A DNA stretch of 64,000 nucleotides, from NCBI RefSeq assembly GCF_900142295.1, contig NZ_FSRL01000001.1, positions 1,674,001-1,738,000 on the forward strand, read 5' to 3'. Of the stretch, positions 56,104-64,000 are shown in pieces. Source of the stretch: Vannielia litorea. Lineage in GTDB: Bacteria > Pseudomonadota > Alphaproteobacteria > Rhodobacterales > Rhodobacteraceae. The number at the start of each line of letters is the position of its first letter. Position 1 is the stretch's first letter. Made by a program: the position numbers and the translations under genes. The notes beneath the pieces are model-generated. The model was not told the origin of the DNA. It worked only from the letters and a program-made list of their open reading frames with translations, and did no database searches.

Positions 56104-56889
56104 ATGCGCATTCTCATCACCAACGACGACGGGATCAACGCACCGGGACTTGAGGTCCTGGAGCAGATCGCAGCCGATCTGGCCGGCCCCTCCGGCGAGG
56201 TCTGGGTCGTGGCCCCCGCCTTCGAGCAGTCCGGCGTCGGCCACTGCATCAGCTACACCCACCCCACCATGATCGCCGAGCTGGCCCCGCGCCGCTTTGC
56301 CGCCGAGGGCAGCCCGGCCGACTGCGTGCTCGCTGGCCTCTACGACGTGCTCGCCGGCAGCCCGCCCGACCTCGTGCTCTCGGGCGTGAACCGCGGCAAC
56401 AACGCCGGCGAGAACACCGTCTACTCCGGCACCATCGGCGGGGCGATGGAAGGGGCGCTGCAGGGCATCCGCTCGATCGCGCTGAGCCAGTTCTACGGCC
56501 CCGAGAACGTCCGTCTCGACAACCCCTTCGAGGCCGCCGCCGCCCACGGCGCCACAACCGTGCGGGCGCTGCTCGAACACGGGCTCTGGGAGGGCGAGGA
56601 CTACCACACCTTCTACAACGTCAACTTCCCGCCTTGTCCCGCAGCCGATGTGGGCGAGATCAAGATCACCTCGCAAGGCCGCAGGAAAAAGACCAATTTC
56701 GCCGTCGAGCCCCACATCGCGCCCTCCGGCCGCCGGTTCCTGTGGATCAAGGGCGGCGAGCAGCACGAGCGCACCGGGGCGGGCACCGACGTGGAGGCCA
56801 CGCTCGACGGGCACATCTCGGTCACGCCGATGCGCGCCGACCTCACCGCCCATGACGCCCTGCAAACCCTGCGGGAGCGCCTGGGATGA
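56104..56889 (+). CDS. surE: 5'/3'-nucleotidase SurE
   Basis: The protein has 261 residues. The metal-binding DDG (residues 8-10 in [11 protein letters not shown]), the [10 protein letters not shown] block and the IGGAMEG segment are standard for SurE. It removes phosphate from nucleotides, with a role in stress survival. It overlaps pcm by 4 bases. surE-pcm-nlpD is a conserved order. Confidence 0.97.
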   Translation: MRILITNDDGINAPGLEVLEQIAADLAGPSGEVWVVAPAFEQSGVGHCISYTHPTMIAELAPRRFAAEGSPADCVLAGLYDVLAGSPPDLVLSGVNRGNNAGENTVYSGTIGGAMEGALQGIRSIALSQFYGPENVRLDNPFEAAAAHGATTVRALLEHGLWEGEDYHTFYNVNFPPCPAADVGEIKITSQGRRKKTNFAVEPHIAPSGRRFLWIKGGEQHERTGAGTDVEATLDGHISVTPMRADLTAHDALQTLRERLG

Positions 56890-57536
56890 GCCACACGCCC
56901 TCGGAGGCGGAACGCAAGATGCAGTTCCTCTTCGCCCTGCGCTCCCGGGGGGTGACCGACAAGCACGTGCTCGAGGCGATGGAACGGATCGACCGCGGCC
57001 GCTTCGTCCAGGGCCTCTTCTCCGAACGCGCCTATGACGACACGCCGCTGCCCATCGCCTGCGGCCAGACCATCTCGCAGCCCTCCATCGTCGGCCTGAT
57101 GACCCAGGCGCTCCAGCTCACGCCCCGCGACAAGGTGCTCGAGGTCGGAACCGGCTCGGGCTACCAGGCCGCGATCCTCGCCCTGCTCGCCCGCCGGGTC
57201 TATACCGTCGACCGCTTCCGCCGCCTCACGCGCACCGCCGAGGCGCTCTTCCAGGATCTCGGGCTGACCAACGTCACCACCTTCACCGCCGACGGCTCCC
57301 ACGGCCTGCCCGAGCACGCGCCCTTCGACAAGATCATCGTCACCGCCGCCGCCGAAGACCCGCCCGGCCCGCTCTTGGCCCAGCTTCGGATTGGCGGTAT
57401 CATGGTGCTGCCCGTTGGCCAGTCGGACGCGGTGCAAAGCCTGATCCGCGTGCACCGCACCGAAGAGGGCCTGCGCTACGACGAGCTGCGCGACGTGCGT
57501 TTCGTTCCGCTCCTCGAGGGGTTGGGCAAAGAGTAG
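56886..57536 (+). CDS. pcm: Protein-L-isoaspartate O-methyltransferase
   Basis: The protein has 216 residues. It repairs isoaspartyl residues using [22 protein letters not shown] is the SAM-binding motif, and [17 protein letters not shown] is the conserved N-terminal segment. The start ATG overlaps the end of surE in ATGA fashion, so translation is coupled. Confidence 0.97.
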   Translation: MSHTPSEAERKMQFLFALRSRGVTDKHVLEAMERIDRGRFVQGLFSERAYDDTPLPIACGQTISQPSIVGLMTQALQLTPRDKVLEVGTGSGYQAAILALLARRVYTVDRFRRLTRTAEALFQDLGLTNVTTFTADGSHGLPEHAPFDKIIVTAAAEDPPGPLLAQLRIGGIMVLPVGQSDAVQSLIRVHRTEEGLRYDELRDVRFVPLLEGLGKE

Positions 57537-57588
57537 TCAGGGAGGTGCCGCAATAAGGCATCCCCACCATATTGAGGGAACGAGCGTC

Positions 57589-58785
57589 ATGCGTTTCACC
57601 GCAACTCTCGTGGCATCCGCGAGCCTTCTCGGGCTGGCCGCCTGCGAAGACCTGGACAGCGACTTCCGTGGCTTCGGCGGCGGCTTCAACACCACCTCGG
57701 CCGCCCAGAAGGCCACCGAGCCCCGCCCCGCGCCCGATGACCGCGGCATCCTCTCTTATCCCGGCTACCAGGTCGCCGTCGCCCGGCGCGGCGATACCGT
57801 GAGCACCGTCGCGGCCCGCATCGGCCTGCCCGAGAGCGAGCTCGCCGCCCGCAACTCCGTGCCCCCCGGCGCGCCGCTCAACGCCGGCTCCGTCCTGCTG
57901 CTGCCGCGCCGCGTGGCCGAGCCCTCGCCCGCCACCGGCGCCATCGCCACCGGCCCGATCCGCCCCGCCGAGCAGGTCGATGTCGCCGTTCTGGCCGACA
58001 CCGCGATCTCCCGCGCCGAAGATAGGACCGGGGGCACCATCACCCCGGCACAACCCGCCACGCCCGCCCGCGCGCCCCAGACCGGCCAGGAGCCCATCCG
58101 CCACGTGGTCAAGTCCGGCGAAACCGCCTATTCCGTCTCGCGCCTCTACGGCGTGTCGGTGCAGGCGCTCGACGACTGGAACGGGCTCGACGACAAGCTC
58201 ACGCTGCGCATCGGCCAGACCCTGCTGATCCCGCCGGAGGCGCCCAGCCGGCCGAGCCAGGCCACCGTCACCCGGCCCGGCGCCGGCTCCGCCACGCCCA
58301 CGCCGCCCTCGGCCGCCACGCCGCTGCCCAAGGACGAGCCCGCCGCGGCCCAGACCCAGACCTCCCAGGCCAAGCCCGCCCCCGGCACGCCCGCCAGCCC
58401 CGACCTCGGCAAGCAGGCCACTCAGGCCTCCGCCTCCAAGGCGCGCTTCAGCACGCCGGTGCAGGGCAACATCATCCGCGCCTTCTCGGCCAAGTCCGAC
58501 GGCATCGACATCGGCGCGCCCGCCGGCACTGCGGTCAAGGCCGCCGATGCGGGCACCGTCGCCGCCATCACCCAGAGCACCGACAAGGTGCCGATCCTCG
58601 TGCTGCGCCACAGCGGCGGCCTGCTGACCGTCTACGCCAACGTCGACGGGCTGACCGTCGCCAAGGGCGACAAGGTGTCGAAGGGGCAGACCATCGCCAA
58701 GGTCCGCTCGGGCAACCCCTCGTTCCTGCACTTCGAGGTGCGTGACGGGCTGAAGGCGGTCGATCCGGCGCAATACCTGCCCTGA
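57589..58785 (+). CDS. nlpD: NlpD-like murein hydrolase activator (LysM + degenerate M23)
   Basis: The protein has 398 residues. It is a lipoprotein: signal peptide with lipobox LAAC, Cys19 lipidated. LysM domains lie at about 60-105 and 168-211. After a Pro/Ala-rich linker, a C-terminal peptidase M23 domain begins SNGIID-like and reads GIDIGAP, SGGLLTVYANVDG and LHFEVRDG. The zinc-binding His and Asp of active LytM enzymes are not seen, as in E. coli NlpD. It likely activates an amidase during daughter-cell separation. GGGAACGAGC is upstream of the ATG. Confidence 0.93.
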   Translation: MRFTATLVASASLLGLAACEDLDSDFRGFGGGFNTTSAAQKATEPRPAPDDRGILSYPGYQVAVARRGDTVSTVAARIGLPESELAARNSVPPGAPLNAGSVLLLPRRVAEPSPATGAIATGPIRPAEQVDVAVLADTAISRAEDRTGGTITPAQPATPARAPQTGQEPIRHVVKSGETAYSVSRLYGVSVQALDDWNGLDDKLTLRIGQTLLIPPEAPSRPSQATVTRPGAGSATPTPPSAATPLPKDEPAAAQTQTSQAKPAPGTPASPDLGKQATQASASKARFSTPVQGNIIRAFSAKSDGIDIGAPAGTAVKAADAGTVAAITQSTDKVPILVLRHSGGLLTVYANVDGLTVAKGDKVSKGQTIAKVRSGNPSFLHFEVRDGLKAVDPAQYLP

Positions 58786-58794
58786 TCCGGCGGA

Positions 58795-58811
58795 GGGGGC
58801 CACGGGCCCCC
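58795..58811 (+). terminator. Hairpin after nlpD
   Basis: GGGGGCC (58795-58801) and GGCCCCC (58805-58811) form a 7-bp stem with a 3-base loop. It lies 10 bases after the nlpD stop; no T-run follows. Confidence 0.5.
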
Positions 58812-58854
58812 GCACGGTCCAGTCAGGTTAACCATGTGGTGCAAAACCCCGTAT

Positions 58855-58887
58855 GCATGGGTTGTGCATGGGTTGTGCATCACTTGT
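58855..58887. repeat. Three 11-bp tandem units
   Basis: GCATGGGTTGT occurs twice (58855-58865 and 58866-58876), followed by GCATCACTTGT (58877-58887). The units are one helical turn apart. The region is between the convergent nlpD and DUF815 genes, so it is not a promoter. Confidence 0.5.
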
Positions 58888-58969
58888 GCCTGTGGCGGAT
58901 ATGTCGGTTAACGGCGCAAAAGTTAACAGGGCCGGGCCGGGCACCGGGGTCGAACCACCCCGCCCGAGC

Positions 58970-59794
58970 CTAGAGCTTCACGCCCTTCCGGCCCGCCAGG
59001 TCGGTGAAGAACTGCCAGGCCACCCGGCCCGAGCGCCCGCCCCGCGTGGCCTGCCACTCGATCGCCTCGGCGCGCAGCACATCAGGCTCGACCTCGACGC
59101 CATGCTCCGCGCAATAGCCTGAAATCATTTCAAGATATTCGTCCTGGGTGCACGGATGGAAGCCCAGCCACAGCCCGAAGCGATCGGAGAGAGAGACCTT
59201 CTCCTCGGTCGCCTCGCTCGGGCTGATCGCGGTCGACCGCTCGTTCTCGATCATGTCCCGCGGCATCAGGTGGCGGCGGTTCGAGGTGGCATAGAACACC
59301 ACGTTTTCGGGCCGTCCGGCTATGCCCCCATCGAGCACCGCCTTGAGGGATTTGTAATGTTCGTCGTCATGGCTGAACGACAGGTCATCGCAAAACAGCA
59401 GGAATCGCGCGTCGGATCGGCGCAGATGCCCCAGCAACCGCCCGATGGAGGGCAGGTCTTCGCGCTGCACCTCGATCAGTTTCAGCTCCGGACAATCCAC
59501 CTGAACAGCGGCATGGACCGCCTTGACGAGGCTCGATTTTCCCATGCCCCGCGCACCCCAGAGCAGGGCGTTGTTGGCAGGCAGCCCGGCGGCGAACTGG
59601 CGGGTGTTGGCCACCAGCGTGTCGCGCGAGCGGTTGATCCCCACCAGCAGGCCGATATCGACCCGGTTCACCTCTCCCACCGGCTCCAGCCCGTCCGGGT
59701 CCGCATGCCAGAGAAAGGCCGAAGCCATTGTGAAGTCGGGAGTTTTCAGCGGCGGCGGCGCCATCCTCTCGAGCGCCTGCGCGATCCGGTCCAT
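58970..59794 (-). CDS. DUF815 AAA-like ATPase
   Basis: 274 residues from ATG 59794; a TTG overlapping the tatC stop is an alternative. Walker A is GARGMGKS (80-87), Walker B is FLLFCDDL near 130-138. An Arg-finger-like SNRRH and ERSTAISP follow. The family is a conserved, uncharacterised P-loop ATPase of proteobacteria. It follows tatC by 14 bases and is probably translated from the tat mRNA. Confidence 0.9.
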   Translation of the reverse strand: MDRIAQALERMAPPPLKTPDFTMASAFLWHADPDGLEPVGEVNRVDIGLLVGINRSRDTLVANTRQFAAGLPANNALLWGARGMGKSSLVKAVHAAVQVDCPELKLIEVQREDLPSIGRLLGHLRRSDARFLLFCDDLSFSHDDEHYKSLKAVLDGGIAGRPENVVFYATSNRRHLMPRDMIENERSTAISPSEATEEKVSLSDRFGLWLGFHPCTQDEYLEMISGYCAEHGVEVEPDVLRAEAIEWQATRGGRSGRVAWQFFTDLAGRKGVKL

Positions 59795-59808
59795 CGGGTC
59801 ATCGACGC

Positions 59809-60666
59809 TCAAAATTCTTCGTCCTCGTCCAGCACGCCCTCGGCCCTGAGCCGCGCCGTGCGCTTCTTCTCGACCCGCGCCACGAGGAAGATCGAGATCT
59901 CGTAGAGGCCATAAACCGCCACGAAAAGGATGACCTGGGTAAACACGTCCGGCGGCGTCACGATGCCGGCCAGCACCAGGATCGCGACCACCGCGTATTT
60001 CCGCACCGCCCCCAGCCCCGCGCTCGAGACCAGCCCTGCCTTGCCCAGCAGCGTGAGCAGCACCGGCAGCTGAAAGCACAGCCCGAAGGCCATGACGAAG
60101 GTGATCGTCAGGCTCAGGTATTCCGAGATCGAGCCCTGGAACACCACCGAGCCCGACCCCGCCACCACCTGGTCGCCATCCGCCGTTTCGCCCGCCGGCA
60201 CCTGGCCGCCAAAGTCCTGGAACCCAAGGAAAAAGTCGTAGGCCAGCGGGATCACGACGTAGTAGCAGAAGGCCGCGCCAAGCAGAAACATCGCCGGCGA
60301 CGACACCATGAACGGCAGGAACGCGGAGCGCTCCGAGCGGTAGAGTCCCGGCGCCACGAAGCGCCACAGCTGGAAGCCGATCACCGGAAACGCCAGCGCG
60401 AAACCGGCCAGCATGGCGATGCGGATCTGCACGAAGAAGCCGTCCTGAAGGCGGATCATCTGGAGATTGCAGCTCTGCATCCGCTCCGCCATCGCATGGC
60501 AGACCGGCTGCTTGAGGAAATCGAAGATCGGATCTGCGAAATAGAAGCAGATGAAGACCGCAATGATGAAGGCCACCGCCGACCGGATCAGCCGGGTGCG
60601 CAGTTCCGCCAGGTGTTCGATCAGCGGCGCGGAGCTGTCGTCGAGTTCGTCTTCGGCCTGTGTCAT
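59809..60666 (-). CDS. tatC: Sec-independent protein translocase TatC
   Basis: The protein has 285 residues. Six membrane helices are seen. The N-terminal [20 protein letters not shown] is the typical cytoplasmic signal-binding segment, including the conserved Glu. [17 protein letters not shown] is the cytoplasmic loop. A charged C-terminal tail follows. It starts four bases after the end of tatB. Confidence 0.97.
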   Translation of the reverse strand: MTQAEDELDDSSAPLIEHLAELRTRLIRSAVAFIIAVFICFYFADPIFDFLKQPVCHAMAERMQSCNLQMIRLQDGFFVQIRIAMLAGFALAFPVIGFQLWRFVAPGLYRSERSAFLPFMVSSPAMFLLGAAFCYYVVIPLAYDFFLGFQDFGGQVPAGETADGDQVVAGSGSVVFQGSISEYLSLTITFVMAFGLCFQLPVLLTLLGKAGLVSSAGLGAVRKYAVVAILVLAGIVTPPDVFTQVILFVAVYGLYEISIFLVARVEKKRTARLRAEGVLDEDEEF

Positions 60667-60670
60667 CGGG

Positions 60671-61333
60671 TCAGCTCACGCCCGCATCGCCCGCAGCCCC
60701 GGATTTGGGGGCAGGCTTGGGCTTTGTCTTTGCAGCGGATTTCTTGGCCGCGGGCTTCTTCGGGGCAGGCTTCTTTGCGGCGGGCTTCCTGGCGGCCGGT
60801 TTCGCCGCCGTCCCGGCAGGCGCCTTCCTGGCAGCCGGTTTCTTCGCCGCGGCTTTCGCCGGCGGCTCCGCCCCATTGACCGCGGGTTCCGCCTCGGGCT
60901 CGCCCGCCATCTCGGCCGCTTCGGAGGCCGCGATGGCTTCCTTCCGCTTGCGCTCTTCGGCCGCCTTGGCGCTGGCCTCCTGGATCTTCCGCTTGGCCTC
61001 CGCCCGCTCTTCCGAGAGCTTCTGGGTTTCCGGCCCGAGGGGCTTCTTTTCAGGCTCTTTCTTCGTGGGGTCCCACTTGTCGAACCGGTCCGCCGCATCG
61101 CGCAGCTTGTCGATCCCCATCGACTTGGGGCTCATCGTCCGGTTCAGGTCGCTGGCCACGTCCTTCATCCCGGTGCTGTCGGCCGCGTCCTCCATGGCGC
61201 GCGAGAAGTCCCGCGCCATGCGGCGCACCTTGGCCGTCATCTTGCCGAGTGACTGGAACATCACCGGCAGGTCCTTCGGACCCACCACGATCAGCGCCAC
61301 GACGCCGATCAGCAGAAGCTCGCTCCAGCCCAT
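60671..61333 (-). CDS. tatB: Sec-independent protein translocase TatB
   Basis: The protein has 220 residues. The N-terminus has [23 protein letters not shown], one membrane helix then an amphipathic helix. A second charged helix follows. The last 65 residues are a Lys/Ala/Pro-rich tail ([20 protein letters not shown] and so on), much like histone H1. This tail is longer than in E. coli TatB. Confidence 0.95.
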   Translation of the reverse strand: MGWSELLLIGVVALIVVGPKDLPVMFQSLGKMTAKVRRMARDFSRAMEDAADSTGMKDVASDLNRTMSPKSMGIDKLRDAADRFDKWDPTKKEPEKKPLGPETQKLSEERAEAKRKIQEASAKAAEERKRKEAIAASEAAEMAGEPEAEPAVNGAEPPAKAAAKKPAARKAPAGTAAKPAARKPAAKKPAPKKPAAKKSAAKTKPKPAPKSGAAGDAGVS

Positions 61334-61354
61334 CGTCTGACCCCTAAACGCCTG

Positions 61355-61579
61355 TCAGACCTTGTCTTTCTCTTCCGGCGTCACGTCGCGCGCGGCCGCC
61401 GCATCGGCGTCCTCGAGCTCCTTGTTGCCCTCCGAAACGCCCTTCTTGAACGAGGTGATCCCCTTGCCCACTTCACCCATGAGCGAAGAGATCTTGCCCC
61501 GCCCGAAGAGCACCAGCACCACGACGGCAATGAGCAGCCATCCGACCGGGGGGATATTGGTGATGAACATCGCTTGCAT
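61355..61579 (-). CDS. tatA: Sec-independent protein translocase TatA
   Basis: 74 residues from ATG 61579; ATG 61570 is an alternative. One membrane helix ([14 protein letters not shown]), then [23 protein letters not shown] as amphipathic helix (read as two parts). It is the first gene of tatABC. AAGGA lies 11 bases before the start. Confidence 0.96.
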   Translation of the reverse strand: MQAMFITNIPPVGWLLIAVVVLVLFGRGKISSLMGEVGKGITSFKKGVSEGNKELEDADAAAARDVTPEEKDKV

Positions 61580-61659
61580 GATTTGCCCGTCCTTTGATCC
61601 CTGTAACCCTGCCACGCGGCGGTATCACCCCGTGAGGTCGCCCCTATTTATGGAGTTTC

Positions 61660-61679
61660 GGCCCCGGGTGAAAGGGGCC
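61660..61679. terminator. Hairpin between the ABC gene and tatA
   Basis: GGCCCC (61660-61665) and GGGGCC (61674-61679) form a 6-bp stem with an 8-base loop, 50 bases after the end of the ABC gene. It is weak as a terminator. Confidence 0.4.
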
Positions 61680-61729
61680 TTTCCATCACGTTTCACCAAT
61701 TCCGGGGGGCAGATGGCCGCAGCCCGCCC

Positions 61730-62809
61730 TCATTTGGTGCGCACAGGAAACAGAAAGCACCTGTCGCGCCGGATGGTGAGCCAGAGCACAGTCCCCGGTT
61801 TCGGCAGAAACACCGAGGGAATCGTGGCCCGAAGCACCGCGCCGTCGTGGTCCATCTTCAGCTCCACCAGGCTTTCGCGCCCCATGAAGCGGGCCCGCTC
61901 CACCACGCCCCGCGCCGGCATGCCGTGGCTTTCGGTCGGGTTCGGCCCCCGGCCCGCGCGGTCGAGGTCGATGGTCAGGTGCTGCGGCCGGATGACGATT
62001 TCCACCTCCTGACCGTCGGGCACCCCCGGCGCGAGGAAGGTGCCAAAGGCCGTCTCCGTCAGCGCCCCTTCAACCTTGCCCCGCAAAACATTGATATCGC
62101 TAAAAAAGGCCGCCGCCTTCCGGTCTACCGGGTTGTTGTAGATCGTGTAGGGCGCGCCGTGCTGCACGATCTCGCCCTCGCGCATCAGGGCGATCTCGTC
62201 GGCCATCCGCATCGCCTCGTCGGGCTCGTGGGTCACCAGCAGCACCGCGGTGCCCTCTTCCTTCAGAACGCTCAAGGTCTGGTCGCGGATATCGTCGCGC
62301 AGCCGCATGTCGAGGCCCGAGAAGGGCTCGTCCATCAGCATCACCCGCGGCTTCGGCGCCAGCGCACGCGCCAGCGCCACCCGCTGCTGCTCGCCGCCGG
62401 AGAGCTCATGCGGGTACTTGCCCGCGTGCCCGGCCAGCCCGACCCGCTCCAGCAGTTCCTCCACCCGGCCCCGTGCCGCGCCGCGCGGCAGGCCGAAGCC
62501 CACGTTTCTGGCCACCGTCAGATGCGGAAACAGCGCAAAATCCTGAAACATCAGCCCGATGTTGCGCGCCTCCGGCGGCACGAACATCCCCGGCCCGCTG
62601 ACCTCGGCGCCTTCCACAAGCACGCGCCCCGCGTCCGGCCGGTCCACCCCGGCGATCATGCGCAATGTCGTGGACTTGCCGCAGCCCGACGGCCCGAGCA
62701 GGCAGGTCACCTGCCCCGCCGCCACCTGCAACGACAGGTCGCGCACGATCTCGCGCCCGCCCAGGCGGCGCGTCAGGTTCTGCACCTCAAGCCGGTAGCT
62801 CTCGCCCAC
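61730..62809 (-). CDS. ABC transporter ATP-binding protein (FbpC/iron or polyamine type)
   Basis: 359 residues from GTG 62809, which has GGAAGG upstream. Walker A GPSGCGKST (39-47), signature LSGGEQQRVAL, Walker B MLMDEPFSGLD and the switch HEP are intact. A C-terminal TOBE-like domain (IVIRPQHLTIDLD and others) is present. It most resembles FbpC-type ferric-iron importers. The permease and binding protein should be adjacent but no other ABC subunit is seen nearby. The next gene is an SDR on the same strand. Confidence 0.88.
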   Translation of the reverse strand: MGESYRLEVQNLTRRLGGREIVRDLSLQVAAGQVTCLLGPSGCGKSTTLRMIAGVDRPDAGRVLVEGAEVSGPGMFVPPEARNIGLMFQDFALFPHLTVARNVGFGLPRGAARGRVEELLERVGLAGHAGKYPHELSGGEQQRVALARALAPKPRVMLMDEPFSGLDMRLRDDIRDQTLSVLKEEGTAVLLVTHEPDEAMRMADEIALMREGEIVQHGAPYTIYNNPVDRKAAAFFSDINVLRGKVEGALTETAFGTFLAPGVPDGQEVEIVIRPQHLTIDLDRAGRGPNPTESHGMPARGVVERARFMGRESLVELKMDHDGAVLRATIPSVFLPKPGTVLWLTIRRDRCFLFPVRTK

Positions 62810-62922
62810 GCTTCTGCCTTCCGTTTCCCGAGCGAAAACCTCGGTCTTCGGGCGTGGTAGCAGCCCCTCCCGAGCCCGGCAAGCGGGCAAGCTGCCGCGT
62901 CAGGCTGCCACCAACCGCCCCC

Positions 62923-63705
62923 TCAGGCGAGCGTGTAGTTCAGCGAGCCGCCGTCGAGCAGGATGTTCTGCCCCACCAGGTATCCCGCGTATTGCGAGCA
63001 CAGGAAGGCGCAGGTCTGGCCGAACTCCTCGGGCGTGCCGTAACGGTTGGCGGGGATGGTCGAGGCCCGCTTGGCCCGCGCCTCCTCCATGCTGATCCCT
63101 TCCTTCTCGCAGACCGCCCTGTCGAGCGAATTCGCCCGGTCGGTCGCATGAATACCGGGGAGCAGGTTGTTGATATTGACGCCATATTCCGCCACCTGCC
63201 GCGCCGTGCCGGCAACAAAGCCGGTCAGGCCCGCCCGTGCCGAGTTCGACAGGCCCAGCACCGCGATCGGGCTCTTCACCGACTGGCTGGTGATGTTCAC
63301 CACCTTGCCCCAGCGCCGCTCCATCATGCCCGGCAGGGCCGCCTGCATCAGCGCGATGGGGGTGAGCATGTTGGCATCGAGCGCCTTGATGAAATCCTCA
63401 CGGCTCCAGTCCTTCCACATGCCCGGCGGCGGGCCGCCCGCGTTGGTGACCAGGATCTCGACCTGCCCGGCGGCCGCCAGCAGCTTGGCCCGCCCCTCCT
63501 CGGTGGTCACGTCGCAGGCCACGGTCTCGACCTCCACGCCAAAGTCGGCCCGGATCGCCGCCGCGCTCGCCTCCAGCGCCTCTTCGCCGCGGGCGTTCAT
63601 CACCAGCCGGCAGCCCGCTTCGGCCAGCGCCCGGGCGCACCCCAGCCCCAGCCCCTTCGACGAGGCCGAAACCAATGCCCGCTTGCCCGAAATTCCCAGA
63701 TCCAT
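62923..63705 (-). CDS. SDR family protein without the classic Tyr-x-x-x-Lys
   Basis: The protein has 260 residues. The nucleotide-binding segment SASSKGLGLGCARALAE and NAGGPPPG are clear. Where SDRs have YxxxK, this protein reads LGLSNSARAGLTGF, so Tyr is missing and Lys is replaced by Ala or Arg. The C-terminal LVGQNILLDGGSLNYTLA is normal. Close relatives with NAGGPPPG share this change, so the group may have a different mechanism or be non-catalytic. Confidence 0.88.
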   Translation of the reverse strand: MDLGISGKRALVSASSKGLGLGCARALAEAGCRLVMNARGEEALEASAAAIRADFGVEVETVACDVTTEEGRAKLLAAAGQVEILVTNAGGPPPGMWKDWSREDFIKALDANMLTPIALMQAALPGMMERRWGKVVNITSQSVKSPIAVLGLSNSARAGLTGFVAGTARQVAEYGVNINNLLPGIHATDRANSLDRAVCEKEGISMEEARAKRASTIPANRYGTPEEFGQTCAFLCSQYAGYLVGQNILLDGGSLNYTLA

Positions 63706-63807
63706 CTCGCGTCTCCCTGATGTGTTTGTGCAGACATGCCCGCCGGTTCACCGATTCGCCAGCAGGCCGCCCTCGCAGCGGCTCGTCCCGCGCGTTGTGT
63801 CTTTCTT

Positions 63808-63827
63808 AATTGTGACCCTGCACAATT
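63808..63827. promoter_or_regulatory. 20-bp palindrome, candidate GntR-type operator
   Basis: AATTGTG (63808-63814) and CACAATT (63821-63827) are perfect arms with a 6-base spacer. TTGT and ACAA half sites are typical of FadR/FCD-type GntR regulators. It lies about 100 bases upstream of the SDR start on the minus strand. Confidence 0.5.
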
Positions 63828-63899
63828 GCCACATCCTGCCCCCAAACCACCCTCGCACTAGCGGCCCGTTTGCCATCGGCCGGGCCCCGGAGTAAGACT

Positions 63900-63916
63900 T
63901 GCCACAGGTGGTGGCA
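63900..63916. promoter_or_regulatory. Second palindrome near the right edge
   Basis: TGCCAC (63900-63905) and GTGGCA (63911-63916) form a 6-bp inverted repeat with a 5-base spacer. It is about 50 bases before a possible plus-strand gene at 63966. Confidence 0.4.
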
Positions 63917-63965
63917 CAAACGGCTGCGGGGCAGGTCTCCGCAGATCGCGAACGACTGAGTGCTG

Positions 63966-64000
63966 ATGACCACGTCCCCTGCCCCCTCTTCCCCATCCGC
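63966..64000 (+). CDS. Possible start of a gene that leaves the window
   Basis: ATG 63966 opens a frame (MTTSPAPSSPS) to the end of the window. There is no clear ribosome binding site, and 11 codons are not enough to judge coding. It is listed because the two palindromes at 63808 and 63900 would fit a divergent promoter region. Confidence 0.25.
   Translation, partial: MTTSPAPSSPS

Noticed and set aside
55147..56865. Minus-strand extension that would make the 54073 protein 930 residues long
   Set aside because: The extension is antisense to the SDR and surE genes, and a normal signal peptide with ribosome binding site starts at 55146.

Overview
This 64 kb window is a GC-rich, densely coding stretch of core chromosome from an alphaproteobacterium, most likely a member of the Rhodobacterales (Roseobacter/Rhodobacter group). 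The evidence is the gene content and neighbourhoods: a single-enzyme ALA synthase (hemA) with an FNR-type box, a three-gene TRAP transporter with a very large DctM, surE-pcm-nlpD facing tatABC, rodZ next to ispG, CcmE, and codon use strongly biased to C or G at third positions. The genus cannot be fixed from the sequence alone. No phage, insertion sequence, CRISPR array or rRNA operon was found. Four tRNA genes are present (two Asp-GUC, Val-UAC, Val-CAC).

Layout. 1-5.3 kb: the end of a phospholipid-transport ATPase (mlaF), a conserved membrane protein, a PqiA-like protein, a lower-GC glycosyltransferase that looks inserted, radA and cvpA. 5.4-11.2 kb: purF, a secreted DUF1223 protein, and acnA behind a structured leader. 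11.6-16.1 kb: a TRAP transporter for an organic acid (dctPQM on the minus strand). 16.4-19.2 kb: a small envelope/stress-like cluster with two 23-24 residue membrane peptides, a PRC-barrel protein and a CPA1 antiporter. 19.4-23.8 kb: acetolactate synthase ilvI and ilvH, preceded by a leader peptide and attenuator and separated by three unrelated genes. 23.8-30.6 kb: two secreted proteins, purB, an unusual Gly/Ala-rich protein, and the minus-strand run acyltransferase-murI-argC-ccmE. 30.7-35.2 kb: a large indolepyruvate ferredoxin oxidoreductase and its divergent LysR regulator. 35.2-37.1 kb: a candidate small RNA and two tandem Gly-rich secreted paralogues. 37.5-46.6 kb: purL, a Cys-rich protein, an aminotransferase, a DsbA-like protein, ispG-rodZ and hemA. 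46.8-51.4 kb: an M20 peptidase, a probable fluoroacetate/haloacetate dehalogenase, the tRNAs and an extended HU-like protein. 51.4-55.9 kb: an MFS exporter under a SoxR-like operator, a DUF2199 protein, a mini GspC/PilP-like protein, a secreted protein and an SDR. 56.1-64 kb: surE-pcm-nlpD, then (minus strand) tatABC with a DUF815 ATPase, an ABC ATPase and an SDR.

How it works together. Most genes are housekeeping: purine synthesis (purF, purL, purB), branched-chain amino acids (ilvIH), arginine (argC), haem and isoprenoids (hemA, ispG), cytochrome c maturation (ccmE), peptidoglycan and cell shape (murI, rodZ, nlpD), Tat secretion, and repair of aged nucleotides and proteins (surE, pcm). The TRAP binding protein has a Tat-type signal, so its export would depend on a Tat system like the one encoded here. 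The most interesting signals are regulatory: an ilv attenuator with a Leu-Leu-Val-Ile-Val leader peptide, a SoxR-like box that would make the MFS mRNA leaderless, a 21-bp LysR operator, an FNR box before hemA, palindromes before purF, and a possible sRNA near 35.3 kb. The main uncharacterised proteins are the tandem Gly-rich PRC-barrel-like pair, the Gly/Ala-linker protein at 26.5 kb and the two membrane micro-proteins.
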